From Myrmaecium sp. VS I D KN 1 (taxonomy: Eukaryota > Ascomycota > Dothideomycetes > Valsariales > Valsariaceae), in the NCBI GenBank assembly GCA_019775845.1, contig JADQAV010000032.1:186001-250000 (forward strand): a DNA stretch of 64,000 nucleotides, in the 5' to 3' direction. The notes under the pieces are model-generated. The model was not told the DNA's origin. It ran no database searches and worked only from the letters and a program-made list of their open reading frames with translations. Shown in pieces: positions 44,483-55,300 of this stretch (the first letter of the stretch is position 1; each line of letters begins with the position of its first letter). The translations under genes were made by a program, and so were the position numbers.

Positions 44483-46121
44483 TCACAGTTCCACCCTCGG
44501 AACCCTCACCCACCCACCAACCACCACCAACCCCAGCGCAGCCAAGCCGGTCGCGCAAAGGAAGACATCGCGATACGCAGCCTTCGGGGCCCCGTTCCCA
44601 CTCTCACCCCCGCCCCTAGCACGCACAACAACATCGCCAGCAGCGGTGGCAAGAGCGACAGCAAGGTTAAAGCAAACGCTGCCAACAGCGCCGGCGAGGG
44701 CCTCTCGCTCAGGCGGCTGACGCTCAAGCAGAACGACAGTGGCGACGGTGAAAGTGAGGTCGAGGGCGAGGGAAGCGGCAACCATGGCGAGGGGAAGGAG
44801 GATGAGGCTCAGATTGGGGGTGAAAGTGAGAACGACAAGAAGGAGCGGGGTGGCGACGGCAGCGAGGGAGCCGACGAGAACGAGCGAGGTGGGCGGGACG
44901 CGGTGGAGGAGGGCGCCGCTGGCGAGGGCGACGAGGGTGCCGCATGCGGCATGGGGGAGGAAGGCGAGGAGCAGGGCGAGCGGGGTGCGGTGGAGGATGT
45001 GTTGCAGGTAGGCGGTGCCGTGGAAGAGGAAGATGCCGTAGGAGCCGTAGAGGAGGAAGGCGGCGAGGAGGAAGGGCCGGAGGGAGGGCGGGGCGAAGAA
45101 GCGGGCGGGTAGGAGGGGGCAGCGCGCGAGGTGCAGTTCGATGGGGATGGCGAGGAGGAGGGAGGTGAGGCCGAGGCTGAGGGGTACGAGCGTGTGAGCG
45201 GATGTCCATGCGTGCGGGATTGAGGCGGTGGAGAGGCTGTAGACGATGAGCGTGAGGCCGGTGGAGATGGCGAGCGCGCCGGGCCAGTCCATGCACAGCG
45301 GGGTGCTGGATGCCGGGCGTGAACAGCGGGAGGGCGTGCTGAGGTAGGCGATCAGGGCGACGAGAGCGGAAGCCGCCACGGCGGTCCAGAAGTAGACGCG
45401 CCAGGTGGAGAACTGCACAGCGAGGGTGGCGGCGAGGATGCCGGCGAAGAAACCCAAGGGGGCGCAGGCGCTGTAGATGCCGAGCACGATGTTCCGCCGT
45501 TTCCCGGCCGGATACAAGGCTGCGATCATGCTCATGGAGGCGGGCAGCATGGCGGCCGCGGCGACACCTTGCATGGCTCGGGCGATGCCTATCGTGGCTT
45601 CCGAGTTGCAGAAGCTACCCGCGAGCGTGGAGGTGCTGAGCCAGAGTGCGCCGAACATGAAGACGGGAAAGCCTCCTCGCATGTCGGCCACACGGGCGAG
45701 TGGTAAGATGGTCGCGGCGATCGCCAGTGAGAGGGCGCATGTCGGCCACACCATCAGCTGGCCTTCGTCGGAGTGGAAGCTCGATGCGAGGTACGGTGCC
45801 AGTGGTCCGAAGCCGGAGATCAAGTATTCCTGCTCGTCCGTCAGTACTCATGTTGAAATACCAAGCAAGTCCTCGTACGGAGAGTAATTGTGAGACGGCA
45901 ACCGCAAAGCAGAACCCAACTTCCGCCGCAGTGGAGTTGAAGGGGGGTTTCGGCTCGAGCTGTTTCTCATCGATCACGGATGCTGCTATGTCTTGACCAC
46001 ATGTCGTGATCGAGGGTACATTTGTCGCATTGGTCTCGCCATTGGGCACTCTTGTACCCCCTGGTGTCCAGCAAATGTCCGGATCATCCGAGTCATTGGT
46101 GGTCATTGAACTGGCTCCCAT
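44483..46121 (-). CDS. MFS transporter, DHA2/ATR1-like drug:H+ antiporter
   Basis: Complement(join(44483..45829,45879..46121)), 529 aa. The 48-nt intron joins VAVSQLLS to EYLISGFGPL and rebuilds the first helix. A polar N-terminal ~65 residues precede about 14 hydrophobic segments. Motif-like elements are ARVADMRGGFPVFMFGALWL (motif A region), RAMQGVAAAAMLPASMSMIA (motif B), and GIYSACAPLGFFAGILAATL (motif C, typical of antiporters). The layout fits the 14-TM DHA2 family, and the EY-x-ISG element recalls fungal ATR1-like exporters. Substrate unknown. No biosynthetic cluster adjoins it. Confidence 0.93.
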
Positions 46122-47371
46122 GTGAGGATAGTGACAGGCGCGAAATCATACGATAGGGAATGTCCTGAAAGACAGAAGGAAAGAATAAAAGAACGAAACA
46201 GTTCGGTGCGATCAAAGCAACTTAGCACTCGTACATGATGTGATTGTAGACCGAAAAAAGACAGCAACGGAGAAAGAAGGCACAAGATCTCCAAAGGAAG
46301 GGATAGATCCATGCTTCAGAAAGACAGCGGGAAGACTTTATAGAAAAGCGATACTCTCCCATCCATCTCGAAGAAGAAGACGGCCGAGAAGCCTCAATCC
46401 AAAGCCTTCCAATCCAGCATCCCAGAAGAGACCGCCAGCTCCTCCACTCTATTGGCAGTAGACATCCAGAAGTATTTCCGAACGAAAAGAAACGGCCACA
46501 CCGCATCCCCGTCGCAACCGAGGGGAGAAAACCAATGCGCCTCCCTTCCAGAAACAACCCGCCATGCGGGCCTGTCAATCATTCGTTTCGGTCCGGGCCG
46601 TCATCGTGCGTCCCTCCCGCTCCCTTGGGGAGCGCCCCTGTCAGCCACAGTGAGAATTTCAGCTACCCGGACAGGCACCAGCAGGGGTGTCAGGACCATC
46701 CCGGCGCAGCCATGGCGACCGTACGACGGTACAGCCGCCCCGATTTGGAGGGCTGGCTGGCTGCTAGGTGGGTTACATGAGTGCTGCTTGGGCTTCTGAC
46801 GGGTCGGTGTAGAGCAAGTGGAGGGAGGATTGAAGTCGGAGAGGGGGGAATGGGAAAGCCAAGCGGAACCGGAATGGGGGTACGTCCGACGGCGTGGGGG
46901 TATCCCGTCTTGACCCAGGCGAGTACGACGTCGGGCACACACCTACTTTCGGTTCTTTGTCTAGGAAAGGCTTGATATTGGCCGGCGTAAGGGGTTGGTT
47001 GACGCTCGATTCGATTGCGGTCGGTGTTTTTTTTACAGATTGGTGATTGAAAGCGAGGGGCGAGAGCTGTGCTGTCGTTTGTTCGTTCTAATTGGCTTTT
47101 TCTTCGGGTTGGGATGAGATGGTTCAGCTGGCTCTGGTCCTGGGGGGCAAAATATGGGTTGTTCTTCCCCCCGGTTCCCACGGCACTGTCACTTTTCCGG
47201 GAAGCAACAGCGGTATTGGTCTCAGCCTGTGACAAATCTATCAGTGTTGGTTGATTCGATCTTTCTATCGTCCGTCCAGTCTATTCCATTTCTCCCTGGT
47301 GAACGTCGAAAACGCCGGTGCGAATGTACACCCAATAACTCCCCTCCCTCAACCCAGCACGTCCATCCGTC
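46122..47371. other. Intergenic between the MFS and peroxidase genes
   Basis: MFS promoter at the left, peroxidase 3' UTR at the right. Apparent frames across 46690-47235 show no conserved features. Confidence 0.5.
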
Positions 47372-48423
47372 TCAAAGCTTCGCCTTAAACCTCTCATTCT
47401 CCTTCCGCAACGGCTCCGCCTCCTCATTCGACTTCTCCGGCGCCCCCGGCTCCGCGCTCTTCTTCGGCGCGCTCTCATACGCCTCCCGCTCACCCTCCGC
47501 ATCCACCACCCGTCCCTGCTCATCCCGTCGAATCCCCAACTCCATCAGCTTATCAAACGCCCGACTAAAATCACGAAAGAACAACTCCCGATCCTTCGCA
47601 TACGCAAGCACCCACTTCGAAAACTCCGGGTCGTCCCGCAGCGCGACGTCGGTCGGGAGCATCATCAGCTCCTCCTCGGTATCCTCATCGATCGCATAGA
47701 ACTGCCGGACGCCATTCGGCAGCGTCTTCTCCTTCCACTCCTCCTGACTCAACAACCGAAAAAACTGATTGCTAAACCGCGTCGGATTGTTCACCCACTT
47801 GCCATGGAACCCCGACCGATCCGCGTGGCAGCGGCCCAGATTATGCGCCCCGACCAACGCCACGATCTCCCGATCCCCAAAGCCCATGCGATAAAACACC
47901 GCGCGCACATGCTCCGCGCCGCGGGCGCCATCCGGCAGCCGTCCCCGGGGCGGCAGGCGGCGATCGTCCACGAAATCCGTCCGGCCGGGACGCCAGGGGA
48001 TGCGCGGTCCGCCCATGGCCTCGATGGCCACGACGCCCGCCAGCGTCCAGAGATCCGCGTATGTGATCCAGGGGTGCGCGGCTTTGACGGGCTCGAGGAA
48101 GACCCGCGCGTGCTGCAGCCCGGCGTTGGCAGGGTCGCCGCCTTCGGCTTCGTAGCGCATCCCTGCGCCGTTGGAGCCGCCGGTGTTGGTGGCGGCGTCG
48201 TAGGTGCCGGCGGAGTGCCTGGGTCGGGGGTAGGTGAGTGAGTATGGGGGAGGTAAAGGGGGTGGTGGGGGATGGGGATAGGGGGGTTGACTGCGCATGG
48301 AGGGAGGGCTTACCATGCTAATCGGACGAGAACTGGCCCTGCGCTGCCATCGTCGTATTCGGGTTGGTGGAGCAGATCGATGATCGATTTCCGGACGGCG
48401 TCGTAGTCGCCTGGCTTGCTCAT
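47372..48423 (-). CDS. Cytochrome-c-peroxidase-family heme peroxidase (CCP2-like)
   Basis: Complement(join(47372..48218,48314..48423)), 318 aa. Class I heme peroxidase reducing H2O2. The intron splits the distal heme motif, rebuilt as VLVRLAWHSAGTYD with catalytic Arg, Trp and His. The proximal ligand is in [19 protein letters not shown], followed by the expected [15 protein letters not shown] segment with a Trp at the radical-site position. Binding elements include [20 protein letters not shown] and [18 protein letters not shown]. It begins directly with [14 protein letters not shown] and has no mitochondrial presequence, unlike Ccp1, so a cytosolic location is inferred. A charged tail of ~45 residues extends past the domain. 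Confidence 0.95.
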
Positions 48424-49247
48424 CTTGCTAAACGGCAACGGCGGACGGTGAAAGAGGACCGTAGGTAAGGGATGAAAGGAGCGTTTCGCTTCTGCTGGCT
48501 ATGCGGAGCAGTATCGGTATAACTGAAAATATACCCAGAAGGAAGAGCAATAAGAGTGCGAAGTGCAAAAGAAGGTCAACCGCAAAGTGGCGGAAATCGA
48601 TGACTATAAACCGAATCGTACATCCTTAACTAGGAGTAAATACCATCGGGGAGTTTGCCGTTCGGCCATTGAATGGCATCGATCCGAGCCCCAGTGCCTC
48701 GGCAATTGATAAGATTTCCCCGGGTTTCTTGGCATGCCCTCCGCAATTGCTGTCTCCAACGTGCATGTGAAGGGCCAGACGGCCGACGGCGATGGAGGTC
48801 TGGTTGATATACAGAAAGGGCTCGATGAAAAGGCAGCATACGAGGCTTCGCGCAGGTACCGATATGCATCCATGCACATGCTTCCCGGTCAGCCCTGCAG
48901 CGCGAGGGGGGAATAGTCTGAGAGCCAATCAGAAGGCGTGTAATCCCGGTTACGACCTTGTGGACCTGCATGTGAGGAATTATCGGGATTGGTTGGATGG
49001 AGGGAGCCATAGAGGAGTGCGGCAAATGATGCACAGGAGCGTTGCTTGGGAGTCCAGCCTTGTTCTTCCATGTAGGGGATGCGCTGATTATGAGTATTCG
49101 TTATACAGTACTAGTAGCTATGAAGGATAGCCTTAGACAAGCATTTCTTATTCCCCTTATTCTTCATGTACCTCCCTCTACCGACTCCAATCTTCATACC
49201 CTCCAGAGTCCGGCTCGACCAAACGTGACGATCGTCCAACATCTCCT
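48424..49247. other. Intergenic between the peroxidase and NTR1 genes
   Basis: Peroxidase promoter and NTR1 3' UTR, both minus strand. Balanced composition, nothing recognised. Confidence 0.5.
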
Positions 49248-51473
49248 TTACTTCCCTTCCGCCCGCCTGACCAAATCCCCTCCAAGCCCAATCGGCTCCC
49301 ACACCGTCTTATCCTTCGCATTCCTCGCCCACACCACATCGCCACGAAGGTAGACAACAACACCACCCCTACCCGTCGCGCTCGCCGTGATCCTCCACAG
49401 CGGCGAGCCAGTCGTCTCATGCGCTTCCCGAAGCGGCAACATCAACAAGCCCTCCTCCTCGCACCAGCCCTCCACCACATCGCGGAAACTTGCCTCGGGC
49501 ACGGGCGCTTCCTTCCGCCGAGCCTCCGCCCCCCCGCCGCCCTTTCTCGGCGTGCCTTGCGTATGCGACGTCGTGATCGCGATCGGCTTCGCCGGCCCAG
49601 CGGTCGGAAAGGGGAGCTCGGTCGCGGCGCGGTCGCCCAGATCGAGCGCGAGGTTCATCATCGCGAGGCCCTTCTCCCACATGTCCGCCACGGCCTTGAC
49701 CTGGTTGACCTCAGGCGGGAAGACGCCCTTCCACCACTCGAACCACATGCCCACCTCCTCGTAGTTCGGCTCCGCCGTCAGCCACTGGTGCAGCACGTTG
49801 AGCCACTTGGGGAAGAACTCGGCGAGCAGGAGCTGCCCGAGGACGACGGGCTTGAAGAAGTCCTTCCACGCGAGCACGTGCTCCATCGGCGTGAGGTTCT
49901 GGTCGCTGGGGTCGACTTCGAAGTTGGCGGTGAGGTGGGAGGCGAGCCGCGGCAGGAGGTGGCGGATGAGGACGTGGTCGAGCTCGGGGCCGAGGACGTC
50001 GCGCCAGGCGGCGAGGCCGGGGAGCGGGCCGCGGGTGATGTCCCAGGTGTCCAGCGCCAGACGGAGCTTGCGTTTGACGTCGGCGAGGAGACCGGTGGAT
50101 GAGGTGGGCGAGGTGTGCGGGGGCGGCAGATGGGGTAGCCAAGGGAAGAGCCAGGTATGTGGAGGGGGTGATCGGTTGGGATGACGGAGCGAAGTACGAG
50201 GGTTCCACGATGATATCGCGGAAGAAAGCTTCTGGACTATCTGCTGGTTAAGGAGGTTGGAATATATGAAAGGCGGCAGTAGATCTTTCCAGGCTTCGAT
50301 AAGGGTCAGGAGCGAGGATGGCTGGTGCGGGTCCCAGGAGTTGGTGATCACGGTCCGAACTTTCGGCAGCCAAAGTGTATAGATCATAGTCTCGTAAGGC
50401 GTGGTGGCTTTGCGCCGCCGGTAGGTGGGCTCGTAACTACCGTTGTAGGTGGAAACTTCATCTTTGCTGATTCCCAGGATGGTGCGTAGGCGGCGGAGGA
50501 AGGAGACCAGGTGCAGTGGCCGGTCTAGCGGTTCCCAGTCAATCATCTCTTGTTTAAAAAGCGGGTGAATGGCAGCGACAGCCGCTTCAGAGAGATTGAA
50601 CGTGTCGAGCTCCGCCGTGTAACTTGCTTGCAGAGTCTCCAGTTGCGAAACCACGTCCTCCCATCGTTCAGCAGCCTCATCAGCCAGACTTGGCTTGTTG
50701 AGGTCTATGCTGTTCAACGCCTCAATAGCCTGAGCGATCCCCCGAACCTTCTTTATCTCCTCTTCCTGCTCCTGTATTTCGCGCCGTAGCAGTTCCTCCT
50801 CCGTGTCCACATACTTTTGCTTGTCTCGGAGCTCGTTCCAAGCCTCGGCGAAGCTTTCCAGCTCCCTGCGCGCCCTTCTGGCAATCTTCTCCGCTTCCGT
50901 TTCAGCCGTTTGAAACCCAGTAACCGGGGTCATAAGCCCGGCCGTGGATGTCAGGACCTTGTTTTCCTTGCCGGTCGCATCGATGAGTGTCTTCAGCACA
51001 TTCGGAACCTCCAAACCCTCCGCTGCAGCTTCGATGTCTGCTGCTGTCCGGTATTTCGTCTTCGGTCGCGAAAATCCGCTCGGAGTACTGGCACCGCTGC
51101 CTGTCGCTGATCGCGCTGCGTTTCTGGCAGCTTCCCTTCTCTTCTTCCTCGCCTTCCTCTCCTCTTCTGAGGAGTCCTCGTACTCCTCTCCTCTCCGTTC
51201 CGCCGCGCGCCTGGCTTCCTGTTTCGCTTGCTCGGTCTTCTCCTTCACACTTCCCACACCGGCACCCTGCGGTCGCAGTTTGACCTCAATAGGGTTCAGA
51301 ATACCCTCTCCGGTCTTACCCAAACCCTCACCCTCCTTGTAACCCATTTTCGCCATCATCCTCTGGGCGAACGACATCTTGCCGGTACCGGCGCCGGCGC
51401 CGGCCGTCTTCGCATTCTTGCGACTCGCGGTATCATCGAAGTCGCTTTTGCGTTTGAACGATGGACGCTCCAT
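49248..51473 (-). CDS. Spliceosome disassembly factor NTR1/TFIP11-like (G-patch, GCFC)
   Basis: Single exon, 741 aa. It activates the DEAH helicase Prp43 in disassembly of lariat spliceosomes. The N-terminus holds a G-patch at residues ~33-78 (FAQRMMAKMGYKEGEGLGKT, then GILNPIEVKLRPQGAGVG). A charged Glu/Lys/Arg coiled region follows, then the GCFC/PAXBP-like helical core: LHLVSFLRRLRTILGISKDE, MIYTLWLPKVRTVITNSWDP, LLTLIEAWKDLLPPFIYSNL, HVLAWKDFFKPVVLGQLLLA and MWFEWWKGVFPPEVNQVKAV. It ends with a SFRDVVEGWCEEEGLLMLPL domain. The first 1.3 kb has mixed codon use and the last 0.9 kb is GC-rich and skewed. Confidence 0.95.
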   Translation of the reverse strand: MERPSFKRKSDFDDTASRKNAKTAGAGAGTGKMSFAQRMMAKMGYKEGEGLGKTGEGILNPIEVKLRPQGAGVGSVKEKTEQAKQEARRAAERRGEEYEDSSEEERKARKKRREAARNAARSATGSGASTPSGFSRPKTKYRTAADIEAAAEGLEVPNVLKTLIDATGKENKVLTSTAGLMTPVTGFQTAETEAEKIARRARRELESFAEAWNELRDKQKYVDTEEELLRREIQEQEEEIKKVRGIAQAIEALNSIDLNKPSLADEAAERWEDVVSQLETLQASYTAELDTFNLSEAAVAAIHPLFKQEMIDWEPLDRPLHLVSFLRRLRTILGISKDEVSTYNGSYEPTYRRRKATTPYETMIYTLWLPKVRTVITNSWDPHQPSSLLTLIEAWKDLLPPFIYSNLLNQQIVQKLSSAISSWNPRTSLRHPNRSPPPHTWLFPWLPHLPPPHTSPTSSTGLLADVKRKLRLALDTWDITRGPLPGLAAWRDVLGPELDHVLIRHLLPRLASHLTANFEVDPSDQNLTPMEHVLAWKDFFKPVVLGQLLLAEFFPKWLNVLHQWLTAEPNYEEVGMWFEWWKGVFPPEVNQVKAVADMWEKGLAMMNLALDLGDRAATELPFPTAGPAKPIAITTSHTQGTPRKGGGGAEARRKEAPVPEASFRDVVEGWCEEEGLLMLPLREAHETTGSPLWRITASATGRGGVVVYLRGDVVWARNAKDKTVWEPIGLGGDLVRRAEGK

Positions 51474-52352
51474 GGTAGAGATGGGGAGCTTTCGCTGCCT
51501 CGAGAGCGCGGCGCGCGGTGATTGCGTTGACGTTGGAGTTGGCTGGGGAGCTTGGTGTGCGTACGCGAAGCTTTCTGACGCGGCCGGGCAGTTTTAGTCA
51601 AGTTTCTCGGCGCGCGACCGAGCGGGCATGGGATGGACCTCCGCGATCGACGACAGCGGGATCCATAATTTGTGCATCGGAACACCCATTCGCATGCTAT
51701 TCTACTTCAGTACATAGATATCGACATGATTGGAAGACGCCAGAGCAGTCGAAAGATAGCTACATCGGCCAGGTTAGATTGTCTCCGAAGATGCAACAAA
51801 GACCATCATCTTATCCGTGTATAAAGATCTTTCTATGTATAGCATAAGTATCCGAGTACGGGCACCTCGGCTTCTTGCGCGAACCGCCTCACCGAGCAAA
51901 AGGTTCGGTCGTCTCGGTCGTCAAGTTGTCAATCTACACGGCTTTTGGTGGCGCTCCCAGCCCCCCGGGCCAATGACCGCGGCGGGAACAGCGCGCTTTT
52001 GACGCACGCTTAGTCCCGCCTGGGGCACAGGCTAGCCAGCGGGTTACGACGTGCGAGCCGACGATAAACAGGTGGGAAGTGCCAGGTACCTCTACCTACC
52101 CTGCCAGTGGGCACCTGTGCTTCTACGACCTGCCATGCCCTCGCACGCCGTGCCAACGCGCATGTCCCTACCCCCATACGAGTACCGACACCAATTCTGA
52201 CAGGGAGCCGGATGCACGCCTTATCTACTACACTGGGCCACTCATATCTCCCTTCGCCCTCGACCCCATCCTCCCCCTAACCTCCCTCGTCCTCCCCTTC
52301 GTATCGCCCTCCACTTCCTCCACTCTCGACGAGCTCTACGACCGCGCCCGTC
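51474..52352. promoter_or_regulatory. Divergent region between NTR1 and the 1032-aa protein gene
   Basis: 879 bp with both promoters and leaders. The right-hand leader contains upstream ATGs (for example at 52133 and 52211, the latter opening a short frame). Confidence 0.45.
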
Positions 52353-55300
52353 ATGGCCGCAACGCCAGAGCCAATGGCTCGCCCTTCCTCTTCCGACAGC
52401 CCTCCGGCGCTCGAACATCCTACACCGGATCTTCAAACGCTACAGGGAGCCTACGTAAGCAATATCGAGAAACTGGAGCAACACGCGGAGCGGATGAGCA
52501 TGAGCGGCTCCGATATTGGCGAGGAGATCAGGAAATTGCAGCTGGAACAGAAGCTGTCCGAAAGCCGCAGGAACTCCATACGATCTTCCCAAGCCGAAGA
52601 AGCCGGATCCCTTCCACAAAACCGGTCACGCAACGTCTCCACCAGCTCGTACTCGAATTCGATTGTGGACCTGAATAACAACCTGAGAAGGGGAGGGGGA
52701 GGGCTGAGCAGCCCCGGAGGATATATAACCTCTCCTGGAGGATCAATACGATCCGGTTCTTGGTCGCATCAGTCCCTGCCGAGGCCAAGATCGTCGTCGA
52801 GGGTCTCACGCCTGGGTGCTATTGACCAGAATGGCGAGGAGTTGAAGTCTCCAGCTAGCATTGACCAAGCGTCTGCCATACCGCTACCTCAGTCTCCCTA
52901 CGGGGACTCGACCCCTTATGAATACGCACATATAGCACAGGAGATGATTGACTTCGACAATCTTGCCTCGCGGCAGCAGGAAGAGTATGCGAATGCGTAC
53001 GGAGGACACATGCACTACTCAGACATATATCCGCAACGCCCAGCCAGCGCTTGCTCCGGAGATACCTTCCAACAAGCTAATAAGCTCTTCCAAGACTTCG
53101 ATGGCGTTCACTATGCACCTACCGAAGTGGGGGACGCTCAAAGTATCCGCCATTCGTCCTATAACTTTCCTCATCCACCGCAAACAAGTGCTCATGCTCC
53201 TCCCGACGAGAATATGGTTTACTATCCGGCTCCTGTCCCGCGCATGTTGAATCTCCCAAAACGACTTTCGCAACTCCCGTCAACATCGGTGCAGACGAAG
53301 AGACGTACACAGCTCCTAGAAGAGATCAATCCGGAGGCGCGTAGGTCTTCTATCTGGCACGGACCCGAGCATGGCCGTCACAGCAGCAACAGTTCTGCCA
53401 ATCTACCAGAGAGCCCTCAAAAACACAAAGGTCACGATCCGCGTCAGAGCACCACGAATTTCACTAGCTTGCCACCTCAGTTGAGAGCTAGTGTGTACTT
53501 TGACCCTCCACCTGTGGAGGTGGAAGTTCCTTTACAAGATGGCTCTGCCACGCGGACTTTGGAAGGAATCTTAGAGGCCTCAACACGTGCTCCCGTTAGC
53601 GCTTTCGTCGATCATCCGTTCGCCGGCCACGTTGGCGCTGAGGTGTACGGCAAGGAGTCCGCTCGCAAGAGTACTGCCACGCTGGCGCAGGTGGAGTCCG
53701 AACCGAAAAAGAACCGCAGCTCTCTAAATATCCTGCTTGGGCGAAGACGAAGCTCGAGTACTGATCAAATCACAAACAAGCTGCAGAAAAGAAATAGCAC
53801 CATGACGGTTGCGACTGTGATCGGTCCCAAACGCAACAGTGCTGGTGGCGACACCCTCAAGCAGACTGACGCAGAGGAAACCGATCACACAGGCAAGAAT
53901 GCGCTGGCGACGGATGATGATCGGCTGCAAGGGCAAGACGATGAGGGGCAACTGGAAGACGTACCGCTTCCCGACGAACCTCAAATTCATGGTGCTCCGA
54001 CTACCCTTCTTGCCGAGCTGCAGATACGAAAGCAGCAACAACGGCAGCGCAACCGCACCGCTGCCACGGCTTTCCCCAATGGCATGCATTCTACCCTCCT
54101 CGAACTCGATGCTGTTGCTGCAATTGAGAAGCAGAAACGATTTCACAAGCGTCCTGCGCTTGCATGGGAAGATCCTGATGCGGCACCTCCTGAAATGGCC
54201 GAAGATGAGGATGAAGATGTCCCTCTTGGTATGCTGTACGCCGGGAAGAAAGGCGTGTCGGGCCCCGGAAACGACCTCGATAGGCCTTTGGGCCTCATTG
54301 AGAAGAGAGAGCTCGAAGACAATGAACCTCTTAGCAGTCGTCGCGCAAGGCTTCGGGGCGAGGAGCCGAACCGACTATCGACGCCTAACATTCAGTCGAA
54401 CCCACAAGCAACACGCAGCTCGGAACTGCTTCCTAACATTGCTGTTGAAGGCCTGTCCAGCCCAGGTCCCGAAGCCGCAAAGGAAGAAGATGACGATGAA
54501 AATGAAACCCTTGCTCAACGTACGCGCCGCTTGCGCAGCAAGCAAGCTCTCGATAAACCTATTGAGGAGTTGCATTCGCGGAATATATCTGGGGAGTTTG
54601 CCAGCGAGTTGCTCAGTCGCTTAGGTGGTGATGGTGATAAAAAGAAGCCTGACGCTACCCCTCCAGCTACTGCCGATGAGGAAGAGGAGACTCTGGGACA
54701 ACGTCGCGCACGCCTCCAGGCAGAAGCGCTTGCGCGCGGCGGCAGTGGAGAGCCGGCCGGTTCTCCAGGCAGACACGCGCTACGGCAGTCGCATAGCCTT
54801 GCCGATCTCCTCGCAGCTCACCCGGTCACCACCGCGAGGAAAGTCTCCAACGATGCTCTGGTAGATCATCTTGCTCCAGGAAGCTTGCTTTCGAGGGCGG
54901 AGAAGACGCAAACAAAACACAAGAAAGCCTTGCTCGAGACGAATCGGCGAAGCTCTAGCTATATGCTTGAAAAGCCGCTGGTTGATGTAGGCGATCGGGC
55001 ACGCGAGAGTGATCCTAGGACCAAAAGCATGGTTGGCCTTCCTGTGGGTGGCATGCCGATGTCTCAGCCGCAGATGGGCATGCTCAATACCGGCATGCCG
55101 ATGAGCCCTGGCCATATGTCCATGGGTAGCATGGGTGGCATGAGCGTGGGAATGGGAATGGGCCCCATGATGAGCCCGTACATGCCACCGATACAACAGG
55201 GGATGTGGATGCCGGGTATGATGGGATTCCAGCCGAACATGGGCGTGGGCTTCCCGAGCCCGCACATGGGTGCGATGGCCTACCCGAACATGATGGGCCT

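Noticed and set aside
46690-47235. 181-codon minus-strand frame between the MFS and peroxidase genes
   Set aside because: No conserved motif, no supported ATG context and no splice-consistent extension.
43527-48423. A secondary-metabolite cluster (secreted protein, MFS transporter, peroxidase)
   Set aside because: No polyketide synthase, NRPS, terpene cyclase, P450 or pathway regulator is present.
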